In this document: positions 47,130 to 59,454 of the stretch, one piece after another
Layout: each line of letters opens with the position of its first letter
Position numbering within the stretch: position 1 is the first letter of the stretch
Assembly: GCA_027886185.1 (NCBI GenBank)
Contig: WOAB01000232.1
Span: 2,108,001 to 2,172,000, forward strand
DNA length: 64,000 nucleotides
Direction: 5' to 3'
Origin: Rheum nobile
Taxonomy: Eukaryota; Streptophyta; Magnoliopsida; Caryophyllales; Polygonaceae
Program-made: the position numbers and the translations under genes
The notes under the pieces: model-generated
The model's input: only the letters and a program-made list of their open reading frames with translations
Databases searched by the model: none
What the model was told of the DNA's origin: nothing

Positions 47130-48405
47130 ATGGTTAGCTTAAGAAGGCGCAGGCTTTTAGGACTATGCTCAGGTAAGATTACTTTATCATGTGCTTGGAG
47201 ATCAAGATTTAACACTAATTCTGCAGCTTTCTTCACAACACTAATTCTTCTTATAAGCTTGAATTGCAATAATCAATTGACACAAGTGTATTGTTGTAGG
47301 ACTGCCGGACTCTTCTATTGTGCCTTTCCCTATGTACTTTGATGATGAAGGTGTTGCTCAGTTCGGCGCGTCCCCTGTGAACACTCTTCCAATGTCTTCA
47401 GCTGAGAAGAAACAAAACAAAGATGTTTGCTTCTTGACCTTAATCTGATACAACATCCTTTGTTGTGTGTGTTTGGAATCTTGATGAAGCTTTATTTACT
47501 GATATAAAAGCCTTTAACTAATTTGCCCAGATTGACAACTCATCAAGTATGTTAGGATCTAGCTCCACAATGCAACAGCCATCCTCAGGTTGGTCTATTC
47601 ATATACATGGACAAAGGAAGAGTTAACTGTGAGTGTTTTTTTGTGTTATCTATAAGTTTGCTGCTTAATGTGTAGATCAAGAGGTGAAATTTAAAAGGCA
47701 ACAGAGAAGGAAGCATCATACACATGAACAAGAGAGGCGCGCGTTGAGAGGAGTGTATTTCAAGAACATGAAGTGGCAAGCAGCAATCAAAGTCGACAAG
47801 AAGCAGATTCACCTGGGAACTGTTGGATCACAGGCGGAAGCTACTCGTCTATACGACAGGTAGGCCCAATACATAGGCTCAGTGAATTCCATTCTAAAAC
47901 TAATTGATAATAGGAAGAGTAACCCACTAAGCTTATACACCAGTCTATTGTTTATATCACAACAAATAGGCTCCAAAATTAGGCAAATGATGATACCTTA
48001 AACATTACTAATTGGTAACCTTGTTGTGTATGGTAGAGCTGCATTTATGTGCGGGAGGGAGCCGAATTTCGAGCTGCCAGAGGAGGAGAAGCGGGAGCTG
48101 CAACAGCTCGAATGGGACGAGTTCTTGGAGAAGACGAGACTCCTAATAAGTAGCAAGAGTAAGTAAGGCCATGAATGCATCTTGTTGCTAAATGGGTGTC
48201 CTTTTTCTTGTGTGAATCAGTGAAGATGTTGATCTTATCATGAATGAACATTTCAGAGACGAGAAGGCGACGTTCGGGGGCTGCACCGCGGGGCAAATCG
48301 GAGCTTTCGGATCAGGAGTTCCAGTATGAAACCGGGCGAGGAGACGAGGCTGCCTTGGTTGCTGCTGCTCCTGAGGTTGCAGAGCTTGAAGAAGCCATCT
48401 TTTAA
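47130..48405 (+). CDS. APD1: AP2-domain transcription factor, APD1-like (At4g13040 type)
   Basis: Single-AP2 nuclear factor; the Arabidopsis relative At4g13040 (APD1) is linked to salicylate-dependent defence (family knowledge). Six coding exons: 47130-47172, 47300-47424, 47531-47588, 47676-47859, 48037-48158, 48257-48405. They sum to 681 nt, 226 residues, with consistent phases. The N-terminus MVSLRRRRLLGLCSG matches the Arabidopsis protein as I remember it, so the start is firm. The AP2 domain is at about residues 100-150: RGVYFKNMKWQAAIKV, LGTVGSQAEATRLYDRAAF, GREPNFEL. It differs from ERF/DREB domains at DNA-contact positions, as expected of this small group. A basic run (KTRRRR) and an acidic end follow. 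The donor after GAT at 47424 (GTTTGC) is weak. No disabling change. Confidence 0.93.
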
Positions 48406-48853
48406 GGAGGATTAGGAAACTGTTGGGTTTAGCTATTTATAACCTAAAATGATGGTCAATTCTTGACACTAATATCGTCTATATTTTTTATGAAAAATTC
48501 TATACTACTAAATAAAGAGTTGTGTACACATTCAATTTCAAGTGTACAATATATAACATGAGCTTGAAAAAAGGGGTCTAAAGAAGACAATATGCTATAA
48601 AATGTGGTTTTGTTTTTCCTTGTCTTAAGTTGCACACAGAAATACACACACACACTAATCACTAGTCCTTGAACTGTGGGAGCTTCAAACCCTCTAAGCA
48701 CATACATCATTTGCAGTCAAATGAAAGAATATGAATGATCGCCGGGAAAAATCCAAAGGAATTACACGGCTATTCTTTACCTGCATAACAACTCAAAAGT
48801 AAACACTCATATTGTTCTGCTCAATTCCAATCTTGATAAAGCTCTACAACTCT
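48406..48853. other. Shared 3' region between two convergent genes
   Basis: It holds the 3' untranslated ends of the AP2-domain gene (plus) and the RIN4-like gene (minus). The two genes converge with 448 bp between stop codons. Only chance ORFs. Confidence 0.6.
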
Positions 48854-50712
48854 TTAGTTGGAAGAGGAGAAGCATTTGAAGAGACGCGAGAAGCAGTTGC
48901 CCTGTCAAAGAACAAAGCAAAGGCGAAGAAAATTGCATGAATCTCATATCATAACTAAGGAAGAAGAAAGCGTAGTGAACGGTATTATACCTCAGTTTGC
49001 TTCTTGTGGATGCGACGAGGAGTAGGCGTTGCAGTATTGGCGGAATTATGACCTGGCGTCTTTTTTTCTGTTAAAACCTGGTTGAAGACATCCGTGTAGC
49101 CCTCGGCTTGTTCGGGGTCTTTGTTCCACGCCCCAAATTCAGGAACCGCTGGACCACCTCCCTTATGCTGCAAAATGATCACAACAACTGTCAAAATCTA
49201 TCCACAAACACTTTTGTTCATAGGAAAAAAGTTCAACTTTTCTTGTCCGTCTATAGAAAATTGCACATGTAAAACAAGGACACAGATTCAATCTAGACTT
49301 CCATGGTGTTCTTTTGTGATTTTTTGAGCTAGACAATGGATACACTTACTTCCATATTGTGGTATTTAAGATGAATTTGAAAAAGAGGACTTACATTTGG
49401 AGCTGAGCGAGTAGTTGTTCTGGGTCGAGGCTTCCCGGATGCACCTTGCAAGCTGTCAGAGGAAGAAGGCTGACTGCCGGAGCCTCTTCCTCCCGGCCTA
49501 GGATGAATAGGGGATCGTTCAACCGGTACTCCACCAGACGACTTTACAGGATGCGGTTTAGCATGAGAATCAGCAGAATTCATACCGCGTATTCCATGTT
49601 GTTGATGAGAGTCAAAACTAGTCCTAAGACTTGAATTATCCTGCCTTGGAAGGGGTTCATCAGCCTTCTTGGGTTGACCGCTTTCCCTAGGCTTGGCTAC
49701 AGGAGGAGGGTTTGGGTTGCTGGCCTGAGCAGGACCCTGATCACGGTTCATCTGAGGCTCACTCGAGTTCGTCTTAGATTGCTGGAACACAGAAAGAAAA
49801 GCTTAGTTTATATCTCATCAGTGACCGCCAAAATCATCATAATACAGGTAGAATATTGGAATTGTCCTTGATTCTAAGCATAATCAGAAAACATCAATAC
49901 AAACTTAGAGAACAACAACAGCTTGATCTTTGCATACAAGAAACACGCTATCCTTTCTAGCTCAATAGTGCGTGCAAACAGACTGATGCGAAATCGATCA
50001 TTGACAGAAAAATCAGCAGTACAGCAATGGAGGACCACATTTTGAGAGTATATATGTCAACACAGTTATAAAGGGTAGTGAAAAATTCAGTCAATTCCTT
50101 TTCAGAACAAGGTCTAGGTAGAAATAAACCCTTGTTGGTGGATTGAAAGCGTCCCAAATCCTTATCATTAGGTAACCAAAAAAGTTTATTTTCGAACAGC
50201 AAAGCACAGAGAATCAAGACCAAATGAGCAGCGCACTGTAAAAGTGGAAAGTTCATATCCTAGAAGAATTTACAGAATTACAAACAGAATAAAACGTTTA
50301 TATTACATCTGACTCGGATCATACACAATAAACAAAAATGACAGCAAGAAACATACAGACAGACATCTTTGTCATCAAATTGAAACAATCCAGCCTAAAA
50401 TCTCACCAGCTAGACTGCAATCAACATCACTATCTTGTAAACTTTCAGCTTGATCAAACCTACTATCTTTATATAAATATGACCCAATTTTCGGACCAAC
50501 AAACAAACAACAAGATCCATATACAAATACCCAAAAGCCACTGGAAAACAGAAGACCCAATTTGGGGAAATCACTACAGTAAGTCTCAATTTTGTTCTTC
50601 TGCCCAGAAGAAACAAGTGAACAAAAGGCAAATAACAAAGCCACAGAGACATTAATTCAAAACTACAATTAAATAGCAGAAGGGAATTGTTTATCTAGCA
50701 ACTTACTGCCAT
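48854..50712 (-). CDS. RIN4-like protein with a single C-terminal NOI domain
   Basis: Membrane-associated, NOI-domain protein of the RPM1-interacting protein 4 family, regulators of plant immune receptors and targets of bacterial effectors. Four coding exons on the minus strand: 50712-50707 (only Met-Ala), 49781-49395, 49167-48991, 48901-48854; phase 0 throughout, 205 residues. Residues 3-131 are a disordered, Pro/Ser/Gln-rich region with IERSP-like VERSPIHPRPG. The NOI is at about 138-167: VPEFGAWNKDPEQAEGYTDVFNQV, written here with x for brevity as VPxFGxW...GYTxxFNxV. VPxFGxW is the cleavage-site pattern known for effector protease AvrRpt2. The C-terminus GNCFSRLFKCF has two Cys (193, 200) that could be acylated. 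The N-terminal NOI of classical RIN4 is missing; the Met-Ala first exon splices straight into the linker. Confidence 0.88.
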
Positions 50713-51404
50713 AAAAAACGCCAAAGGAATTCTGGGAAATCAGCAGAAAAGGATTCTTGTAAGCCCCAATTCAGACAAAAAGCAGACCAAAGACAAGCAA
50801 AATTTCCAAACTGAATAATAAGACTCAAATCAAAGAAAGCCAAATCTGTGAAAGAGGGGTTTGGTGTTGTGGGAGAGGAGAGAAGAAGAAGAGGGGGCAG
50901 GAGAAATGGTTTATGAAGGAATGAAGAGCTTCTCCAAGTCCAACCAAAGCCAAGTTTGACGATTCTCCATTTGTATTTGGGTAATAGAAACATTGTCCTC
51001 CTCCGCCTTTCTTCAGAATTCTCATTCCACCAGTCTCCTTCTTTCGTGGCCCCTTCCCTAGTCCACTTCACCATTTTTCAACCCAGGAATCCTCGGTCGA
51101 ACTCTCCACTGTACAATTTAACTACCTCAACAAATTACTCCCAAATTTCTGTAATGTCAACTCACTCCTCATGTTATTACATTTAGGGTTTCTTTGACAA
51201 TTAATTTATAAAAATATTATTTTTAATGATATAATTATATTTAATAAATGTGGGCTCAACAAATAATTATATGATATAAGTACTTTATCTTACTGACATA
51301 TTTTTCTAAAATTCCCTCATTTTAGTTTAAAAAGTGTAATTTTATACACAACTTTTAATGTTAAATAATCATGTTTTTCTCAAAGGTACATGATTTATTA
51401 TCTA
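50713..51404 (-). promoter_or_regulatory. Leader and promoter region of the RIN4-like gene
   Basis: The minus strand upstream of the ATG carries a C/T-rich leader (about 50860-51070). Beyond 51180 the DNA is AT-rich up to the Helitron-like end. ORFs here (e.g. 51074-50703) overlap the leader and are not convincing. Confidence 0.5.
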
Positions 51405-52218
51405 TCTATATATATATATTAAAGCAAATAAATTTAGAGTCACCATATTGATTCTGGCCCCACAAATTTTATGTGTCAATTTGTGATTAATCCATTTTTA
51501 TTAATAATTCTATTCAATTTAAATCACAATATCTAATCACATTTAACTTCAAATATTTAAAATTAAAATTTAAATCACAATATCTAATCACAACTAACTT
51601 AAAATATATAAAAACTATATACAATTTTTTTTTATAAAAATTTGATTTCTACAAATTATACATACAATAAACTCATAATATATGTCAAAATAATATATGA
51701 TAGATTTTTCTACTAAACTTGTATATAAAATACATATTATATTCATTTATGTAATTAGTAATCTTTTTGGCCCCACATAGCTTACGTGTCATTTTATGGA
51801 TTTTTTCAATTTTTAAAAAGTAGTTAATCATTAATATTAACAAACTTGATTGATTTTAAAATTATTTGTTTAACTAATTTAAGAATATATGTATCTCAAA
51901 TCTCAATATCTCATAGACAAAAGTCAAAAACAATTAGAAGCTCCTAAAGTTTTGATATCCGTTTCTCATATATCTATATCACATATATCCATATCTCATT
52001 ATTTTTATAATAGTTATATCTAGATGTATATAAAGTGTTCTTGGTATCTTCTAACCTAATTTTATTTTAGTTCATTTCTGCTGATTTTTTGAACATTTCT
52101 CCATGCATCGCTAGAGATAATTCTGGAAAAATAAATTAGTGGGCTCCCCATTGTTGATGATGTTTGGAAGTTGGTAAGGTTTTGATATTATCTTCATTTT
52201 TATATTATAAGCTTTATT

Positions 52219-52407
52219 TTGTTGCTTTCAGGGCTTGACTACCTCGACGGTCTTGACTACCCCATCCCGAGCGTAACTAGAGGACGACGCACGAGAGAAG
52301 CCTCTATCGTCGTCATCAGAGGATCAATAGTCGAAGACTCTGGGAGTGCGGGGCTCCAATTCGTCCCTTACGGTGGAGTTTGGGGAGTCGGAGAAGAGGG
52401 AGAATAG
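52219..52407 (+). other. GC-richer exon-like fragment in the Helitron
   Basis: A 62-codon frame (GLDYLDGLDYPIPSVTRGRR...) follows TTTCAG at about 52231 and ends at TAG 52405-52407. Its composition stands out from the AT-rich flanks, suggesting a captured 3'-terminal exon. I do not recognise the protein. Confidence 0.3.
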
Positions 52408-53139
52408 ATTAGAGTGCTTTCTCTTTGTCTCTTTATGTTATGACATATTAATTATAAGGAATATGTAATGTCATTTTTATTAGTAAGTTATATCTCTACC
52501 AAAATTTATTTATATCATTATGATTTGAAAGTTATTGTTTCATTTCTTTCATTATTTGTAACATTGTATGAGTGACTATTACTACAGGGACAATAGAAAG
52601 TAAAGATCAAATAATTATTTGAGAAAAAGCATATCAAGAGAGAAATTATAATTAAAAAACAAACATATTTTATGATCTTATAATTACTTTTATATTCCGT
52701 AACAAACTTAATCCCACAACTTCAATGAATAACAAGATAACAATAAGAATATAATTAGTCATAACCTTTTATCTACATTACAATTACATATGTATTTTTA
52801 TAATTCTGTTCAAATTGTCGAGTGGGATGAAACACAACGAATACTTGATCTCATCGAAAAGCCACATCAACCCTAATACATTCTAAAGGTGAGTCCGTCT
52901 CTGTAGAAAAAAATGCACCTTGGCAAAATCTCCATCTAACATCTGGTAAATTTTATGACTGACATCTGTATCCTCCTCCTCAACTGCACCTTCACGTTCT
53001 TCTAAATCTCCCTCAACTGCACCACGTTCTGCTAAACTGAAACCGCTCCAACTTCTTACTCTCTCCTCTCATCCATTTAACAATTTCACTACTCTCCCAT
53101 CCTTGTATCTTCCCCTACAACATCTGACATCATCCTTGT

Positions 53140-53900
53140 GCTCCTCCGCAATCACTGCTCCTTCGATTCATCGTCCTAGTGCTCCCACGCCGTCGCCGCT
53201 ACTCCACCGTCCCGCGCCGTCGCTGCTGCTCCCGCGAGGTCGGACGAGGGGGAGAGTTGAGAATCTCTCTTTTACGTGATTTTGTGATGTTGAAATTAGT
53301 TTCCATTGCTCGACTAGTGTTGACCCAAGCTTGAATTGCTTCTGTATATACTTGCTTTTGAGAAATTCAGTTCGAGTCTCTTCCACAAGATTTGTACTGC
53401 CTTCAATTGCTCATCCAATTTCGCCTCCAGAGGTAGCATCTCTTCCTAAACCCTACTTATGTTTGTTCTTTATTTCTGTATTCTTATGCTTACTACTACC
53501 TTTACTAGCTTGCTTTTCTATCTGAATCAATATGTTCGTAAAAGTATTGTATAGTGTGTGTGATTTTAGTGTAAGAATAATTGGGCTTTATTTATTGTTT
53601 TTCACATCATTCTGTACTGTATACTTCAGGTATCATAAAGGTTTTTCTAGGAAGCTTTACTTGATTGTTGTTGCTTATGAGACTATGAGGCTTGGAGATA
53701 TTGTTACTGCTTCAATTGAGACAAAATTGAGGTGCCTATGTACTTTTAGAGATGGTCTTTTTGTGATGCTTAATTATCTTGCTAATAAACTTATGAGACC
53801 TTTCTTTATATTTTGTAGGTGTGCTTTTTCAATATGTAATGGTACATGGTGCACTCAAGGTGTTTGTCAAAATGTCTAAGAGAGGAAAAAGGTATGTAAT
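53140..53900 (+). other. Cluster of exon-like fragments in the Helitron
   Basis: A GC-rich stretch with ccgtcgccgctactcc words (53180-53240) looks like a gene 5' end. AG/GT-bounded blocks follow: 53390-53432 (SSTRFVLPSIAHPISPPE), 53630-53730 (YHKGFSRKLYLIVVAYETMR in one frame), and about 53819-53891 ending MSKRGKR before a GTATG donor. The spacing and splice signals fit a captured plant gene. The family is not identified; a ribosomal-protein origin was considered but not supported. Confidence 0.35.
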
Positions 53901-54410
53901 TCTTTAATATTTAACTTGTGTGTGATAGGAACGTCCTACCATGTTGTACCTTGAAGTATTACAGTCTTTTTTGAATATTTACTGGATGAATCATTACTTG
54001 AAAATGTAAAAGTAGATCAATTCTGTATTTATAAGACATTGAAAGAATTATTAATTATTGTATTCATTTGTAGGGCTGATAGTTTTTCCGGTTCAAATGC
54101 AATACGACTAATTTGTTCATTTGGGAAAGTCTAAGGTCTTTAGGGTAAAGGGACGGGTTGCGATCCCATCAAGGTTTATCACATTTTCTACTGTTTATCA
54201 CGTGTTAAAAAAAACTTGAAATTTGGTAGATTTTATACATAATATGATTTTTGGTATATCACTATTACTAACTAATTTACATCATTATCACTTGTGAGTG
54301 ATGATCTGAGTTGAGGGAGATTTACACTTAGTGTGTCATAATATGTAAATCAGTGCTACACTAATCTAAAAGGCTTAATTTTTAGTGCATACATATTTTT
54401 TTTATCTTCT

Positions 54411-54640
54411 GTTTTAGTCTTTGAGTAGCCTTTTCTTCATTTTTAAACTACATTTGTCTTATTTTAGTCATTTATCAGCATGTATTGACCATTGAATGAT
54501 AAATATCAAGATTACAACTCTTATAGTCATGTTTTAGTCTTTGAGCAGCCTTTTCTTCATTTTTAAACTACATTTGTCATGTATTGACCATTGCAATGAT
54601 AAATCTCAAAATTATAACTCTTATAGTCATGTTTGGTACT
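54411..54640 (+). repeat. About 120-bp tandem duplication
   Basis: The unit starting gttttagtctttgag(t/c)agcc occurs at 54411 and 54531. The second copy lacks about 15 bp in its middle. Non-coding. Confidence 0.8.
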
Positions 54641-56344
54641 CAAAGAGAATTTTAATTTTTGCTTTAGATATTAGATAAACTATATACAAAAACAAAACAG
54701 AGTATTAGGAACGTGGTAAACATCTTCATATTTTATTAAGAAGAATTTGATGTTATGTTCCATGGTTTGTGCACGGACTGTTTTGCTGACGTTATACTTC
54801 CTATACACTTCTTCACACTTCTCCAACGCCTATACTAGCCTAAAGATCAAAATAATCTCTAACTGGAAAAAGGTTGATGTGTTTGCAGACATGTTGTGTA
54901 GTTTCATGTTCCACAATCTGACAATTTTGGCCACAGGACTAGAAACTTATAATATATTATTGTTGACTGATACTGCCTATGAATGTGAACTCCTTGACAA
55001 GGAAGAATGTTAATTTTTATAGATTTTTTTAATCTTCAAGTGGTACTGGTGGTCTGCTGGATAACATTAGCTCACTTTATTTATCTATTATTGTAAGCAA
55101 AATTTTCCCTTTCCCAATATTTATTGGCATATTGCTGATTAACTCCCTTCATGTCAAAATAAGGCTTGCATTGTGGAAGTTCATTAATATTCACAACATA
55201 CCCTACTTTCTCTTGTCGTGATGTGATTATATCCTTCAGTGACCTTTTATCTTTACCATATGATGCTCATTAATATGGTTATACACTTATACTCATGATC
55301 ATCTGATGCATCTTCTTTACCACCTACACAGACGCAACATATATGAATTAACTGTGCAATTCATTCCTATATATAATATTACAGTTTTCCTAGAACATCT
55401 TGAACATTCTGCACAATACAAGCAACTGAGAGCTTCTTAACTAAGTTGTTTGCAGTGACTTGCAGACAAGGTTGATATTACAGTTTTCTTAGAACATCTT
55501 GAACAAGGTTTTCAAAAGCCTATTTCCCCCCTTTCTTTTCCAATTTTCAAAAGCCTCTTTTATATGTATGTCAGTGTCTTTTCTCTTTTTTGAGATGCAA
55601 ACGTGTCTGCTTTTAGTGCTCTACTGTATTTTGATAAAGCTTTTGCACTATGTATTTGCATTTTGTTTAGTTGTCCTTTTCAAAAAAAAGTTGCATGTTC
55701 CTGTGTGTGGTTCAACTGATTATATTTATATGCATGTTTTTCCTAGGTGGGGTCCCCTTATAGACCAAGCTTAAGCAACATACAAGCAACGGCAACGTCT
55801 TTATCGTTTAGAGCATTCATCTTACAGAACTAATATTTATATATATGTGTTTGTAAATTGTAGATCACATGGCTCTTTTCTTTTAGAACTTTCCTCTCTT
55901 ATATAGGCAATGAGTTCTTCGAACTTGATAACTTGATGATAAGAAATACCTATACTTTCCGTGGTCCAACTATAAATTTTTGCTGCATGGAGAGACTAAT
56001 TTTCATTATCTGATTAGCTAACAATGCTTTCTTCATATGGCAGTTGGTCCCAACTCTTGGAGACTCTTCCACTTCCAAATGTGAGAAATATAAATTCTGC
56101 ACAATTCTCATTTATTACAGCTATAGTTGATCAATACACAGTGGTATGCTTAATCTTTGCTGGTGCAAATTAAATGGATATGCCCAACTGCTCAATCTCG
56201 ACCTATAAGTTAGTTTGGTTCCTTCTATTGCCTGTAAGTATTAACTCTCTTGAATCTGATCCGTAATTTTTGAAGTCATGGAGTTTCAATTGTACTTGTG
56301 ATGATTTAGGTTAAGCAATAGTTTAGGTTCTGTTATCTGCAAGC

Positions 56345-56574
56345 TTTTATTTTTCGATAGCTTGGAATTGCAGATTAGTGGTTCAGAATTTTCATATTTT
56401 ATTTCATGTTCTGATGATAAGTGTAATGGTTTCACTTTGCAATATGATTCCGCGTCTGCTAGCATTGGAAGTGTTCTTCAGGTTCTGGTGGGATTGGCGG
56501 GTCTGGAGGTGGTGGCGGGGGCGGAAATGATGAGGGTTTTGGCGGTGATGATGATAGTAACTCGAACTCCCCTT
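56345..56574 (+). other. Exon-like fragment with a glycine-rich frame
   Basis: A GC-richer block. In one frame, from about 56480, it reads GSGGIGGSGGGGGGG, then NDEGFGGDDDSNSNSP and TAG. Gly-rich then acidic segments of this sort occur in several plastid-targeted plant proteins, so a captured exon is plausible. The overlapping 100-codon frame reads valine-rich nonsense across the same bases. Origin unknown. Confidence 0.35.
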
Positions 56575-57580
56575 AGTTTTGATGGGTTAATTTTTCTCTT
56601 CCGGATAGAAGTTGAGATTTGGAGCCAACTATGCCCAAAACTCGTCAGCTTTATGTCATATTAGTTTAGATACATTGTATAGCCGGGTAATATATTTCTC
56701 AAAATTATGATGTCAATGAAGTGGCCTACAAGATGTTGAATCAAACTTCAAGTTATTAATAGTTATAGACAATTTACTTACATGAATCTTAACAAGAACT
56801 TTGTACTTCGCATCACTTCACGAGATGTCAAGACCTTTAATCTGTTAATATATGTGTTGATTTTTTTTCCTTATTGCTTTGGTTTAAAGTTACTGCTGAT
56901 AAGATATAGAGATTATTACAAGAAAGAAATTTACTTGCACATCATTTGAAAGCATCTGATATGAAGAATATGTATCATGTATGCATGATACATTGCATAA
57001 TAATTTATTTTGAAGAATTTAATCCTAGAAGTTCGTAGTAGAATTTCTGCTGGCACTTGTAGTCTATATGTGCTTGATCAAGATTTTCAATATTGCAAGC
57101 TTGTCTTTGTCATTTTTTTTATTTCTTATAAAACTTTGATAGACATTTTTACAGGGTGCAAGTTGGCATAGATCGAGTCCCCACAAGCAATCACAACCAT
57201 CCATGGAATATACACTACGTAGATTTAGTGACTTTGTAAAGCTTTTTCCTGAAGTAATCTCCTGTTATATTTTAGTTGCTGATTATATGTAGCACCTAAT
57301 TCAACTTTATGTTGGTTTATCTCGGGTTACAAGCATGAAAGGTTTGAAGGTGTTGATTTTAGACAAAAATAGGAAGACAATCTCTGAGACGACTAATGTT
57401 GTATACAACGAAGTCCTCCAAAATATATAATTTCCATGTTTTTATATTTGCAACTTTATAACATACTTACGTTTATTATCAATATTGTGATTACAAGTTT
57501 AATGTATTTTGAAAGTTCTCTCAAATTAAATATCAAATTATTATTATATTTGTTTCATATATTATTATACACGATTATTT

Positions 57581-59229
57581 TTCGGCGCATAGGCATTTTG
57601 CCGTTTGGCACATAGGCTCGCACGTTACGTGTGGAGTGGCTCCACACGTAACGTGTGGTATTTTTTTTTTTAATTTTTTTTTTAATTTTTTTAATTTTTT
57701 TAATTTTTTTTTTTAACATCACGTAAAAAAAATGTCTAAAACTTATCTTTTTTTTATCAATGTTAAAATGTTGGGAAATTAGTCCTAACTGGATGGAGGA
57801 TGCTGGTTTGAGAACGTGAGCTGATTTTTTTTGTCTCCATGAAGGTTCAAGCTAGCGTACTTTTTTATCTGACATTTGATCATTTCAAGGCTTAATACAT
57901 CATTGCTTATACGCCCTGCTTATTGCTGTGCACATCTTAAGCATTCATTTTTTGTTCATGTATGTAGTATTGGGTAAGTCTGACACTGGTCAAGCTTGGA
58001 GTATTAAAAATTTGAGGTTATAGAAAGAAAACTTCTTAGTAAAATATATATATTTTTGTTTAGAATTGACTCTTAATTTTCCAGCTAAGATACTTCATAT
58101 TACAATCATTGCTCATACCACTTTTTGTCTTTTTTGGGGTCCTGTGACACCCTAAATCCCATGCCCTAGAAAACCCTACTTACCCTAGGATTTTCTAGGG
58201 CATGGGATTTAGGGTGTCACAGGATCCCAAAAAAGACAAAATGTGGTATGAACTCCCTATGTGCTACAAGCATGATAGTGTATGAAAATAATATGGTTTT
58301 AAAAACCCTAAATCCGAAACCCTACTTACCCTAGGGTTTTCTAGGGCATGGGATTTATGGTGTCACAGGACCCCAAAAAAGACAAAATGTGATATGAACT
58401 CCCTATGTGCTACAAGCATGATAGGGTATGAAAATAATATGGTTTTGAAAACCCTAAATCTGAAACCCTACTTACCCTAGAATTTTCTAGGGCATGGGAT
58501 TTAGGGTGTCACAGGACCCCAAAAAAGACAAAAAGTGGTATGAACTCCCTATGTGCTACAAGCATGATAGGGTATGAAAATAATATGGTTTTGAAAACCC
58601 TAAATCCAAAACCCTACTTACCCTAGGGTTTTCTAGGGCATGAGATTTAGGGTGTCATAGGATCCCAAAAAAGACAAAATGTGGTATGAACTCCCTATGT
58701 GCTACAAGCATGATAGGGTATGAAAATAATATGGTTTTGAAAACCCTAAATCTGAAACCCTACTTACCCTAGGGTTTTCTAGGGCATGGGATTTAGGGTG
58801 TCACAGGACCCCAAAAAAGACAAAAAGTGGTATGAGCAATGATTGTAATATGAAGTATCTTAGCTGGAAAATTAAGAGTCAATTCTAAACAAATATATAT
58901 ATTTTACTAAGAAGTTTTCTTTCTATAACCTCAAATTTTTAATACTCCAAGCTTGACCAGTGTCAGACTTATCCAATACTACATACATGAACAAAAAATG
59001 AATGCTTAAGATGTGCACAGCAATAAGCAGGGCGTATAAGCAATGATGTATTAAGCCTTGAAATGATCAAATGTCAGATAAAAAAGTACGCTAGCTTGAA
59101 CCTTCATGGAGACAAAAAAAATCAGCTCACGTTCTCAAACCAGCATCCTCCATCCAGTTAGGAATAATTTCCTAACATTTTAACATTGATAAAAAAATAT
59201 AAGTTTTAGACATTTTTTTACGTGATGTT

Positions 59230-59268
<39 letters not shown>

Positions 59269-59420
59269 AAAAAAATACCACACGTTACGTGTGGAGCCAC
59301 TCCACACGTAACGTGTGGATTAATTTTTTTTTTAAATGTACCCCACGTTACGTGTGGAGCCACTCCACACGTAACGTGGCGACCCTATGCGCTGAAAGAC
59401 AATTTTGCCTATGCGCCGAA
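57581..59420. mobile_element. 1.84-kb foldback element with a 146-bp tandem-repeat centre
   Basis: Long, nearly perfect inverted arms: left 57581-58176, right 58771-59420. Outer ends read TTCGGCGCATAGGCA and its complement. Inside each arm the nested palindrome CCACACGTAACGTGTGG and its partner CCACACGTTACGTGTGG flank AGCCACT/AGTGGCT (57621-57658; 59278-59318; a second right copy at 59343-59379). Poly-T/poly-A tracts and about 370 bp of unique arm sequence follow inward. The centre holds the tandem repeat. No transposase. I saw no convincing target duplication (flanks gattattt and tagtaagg), so the superfamily is open; a Mutator-like foldback or MITE is likely. A transcript would fold into a dsRNA of about 600 bp. 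Confidence 0.85.
58141..58835. repeat. 146-bp tandem repeat, five cores
   Basis: The word aaaccctacttaccctagg recurs at 58171, 58317, 58463, 58609 and 58754, spacings 146, 146, 146 and 145. Each unit carries ctagggcatgggatttaggg, tgtcacaggaccccaaaaaa, and a run ending gaaaataatatggtttt. The first unit also forms a perfect 33-bp hairpin (58141-58173 with 58191-58223). Aaaccctaaat and aaccctag words resemble degenerate plant telomere repeats. Confidence 0.93.
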
Positions 59421-59454
59421 TAGTAAGGCCCTTATTATATTCATTTATCTAATT

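Noticed and set aside
58141..58835. Regular repeats resembling a CRISPR array
   Set aside because: Units are contiguous 146-bp tandem repeats with no unique spacers, in a plant foldback element.
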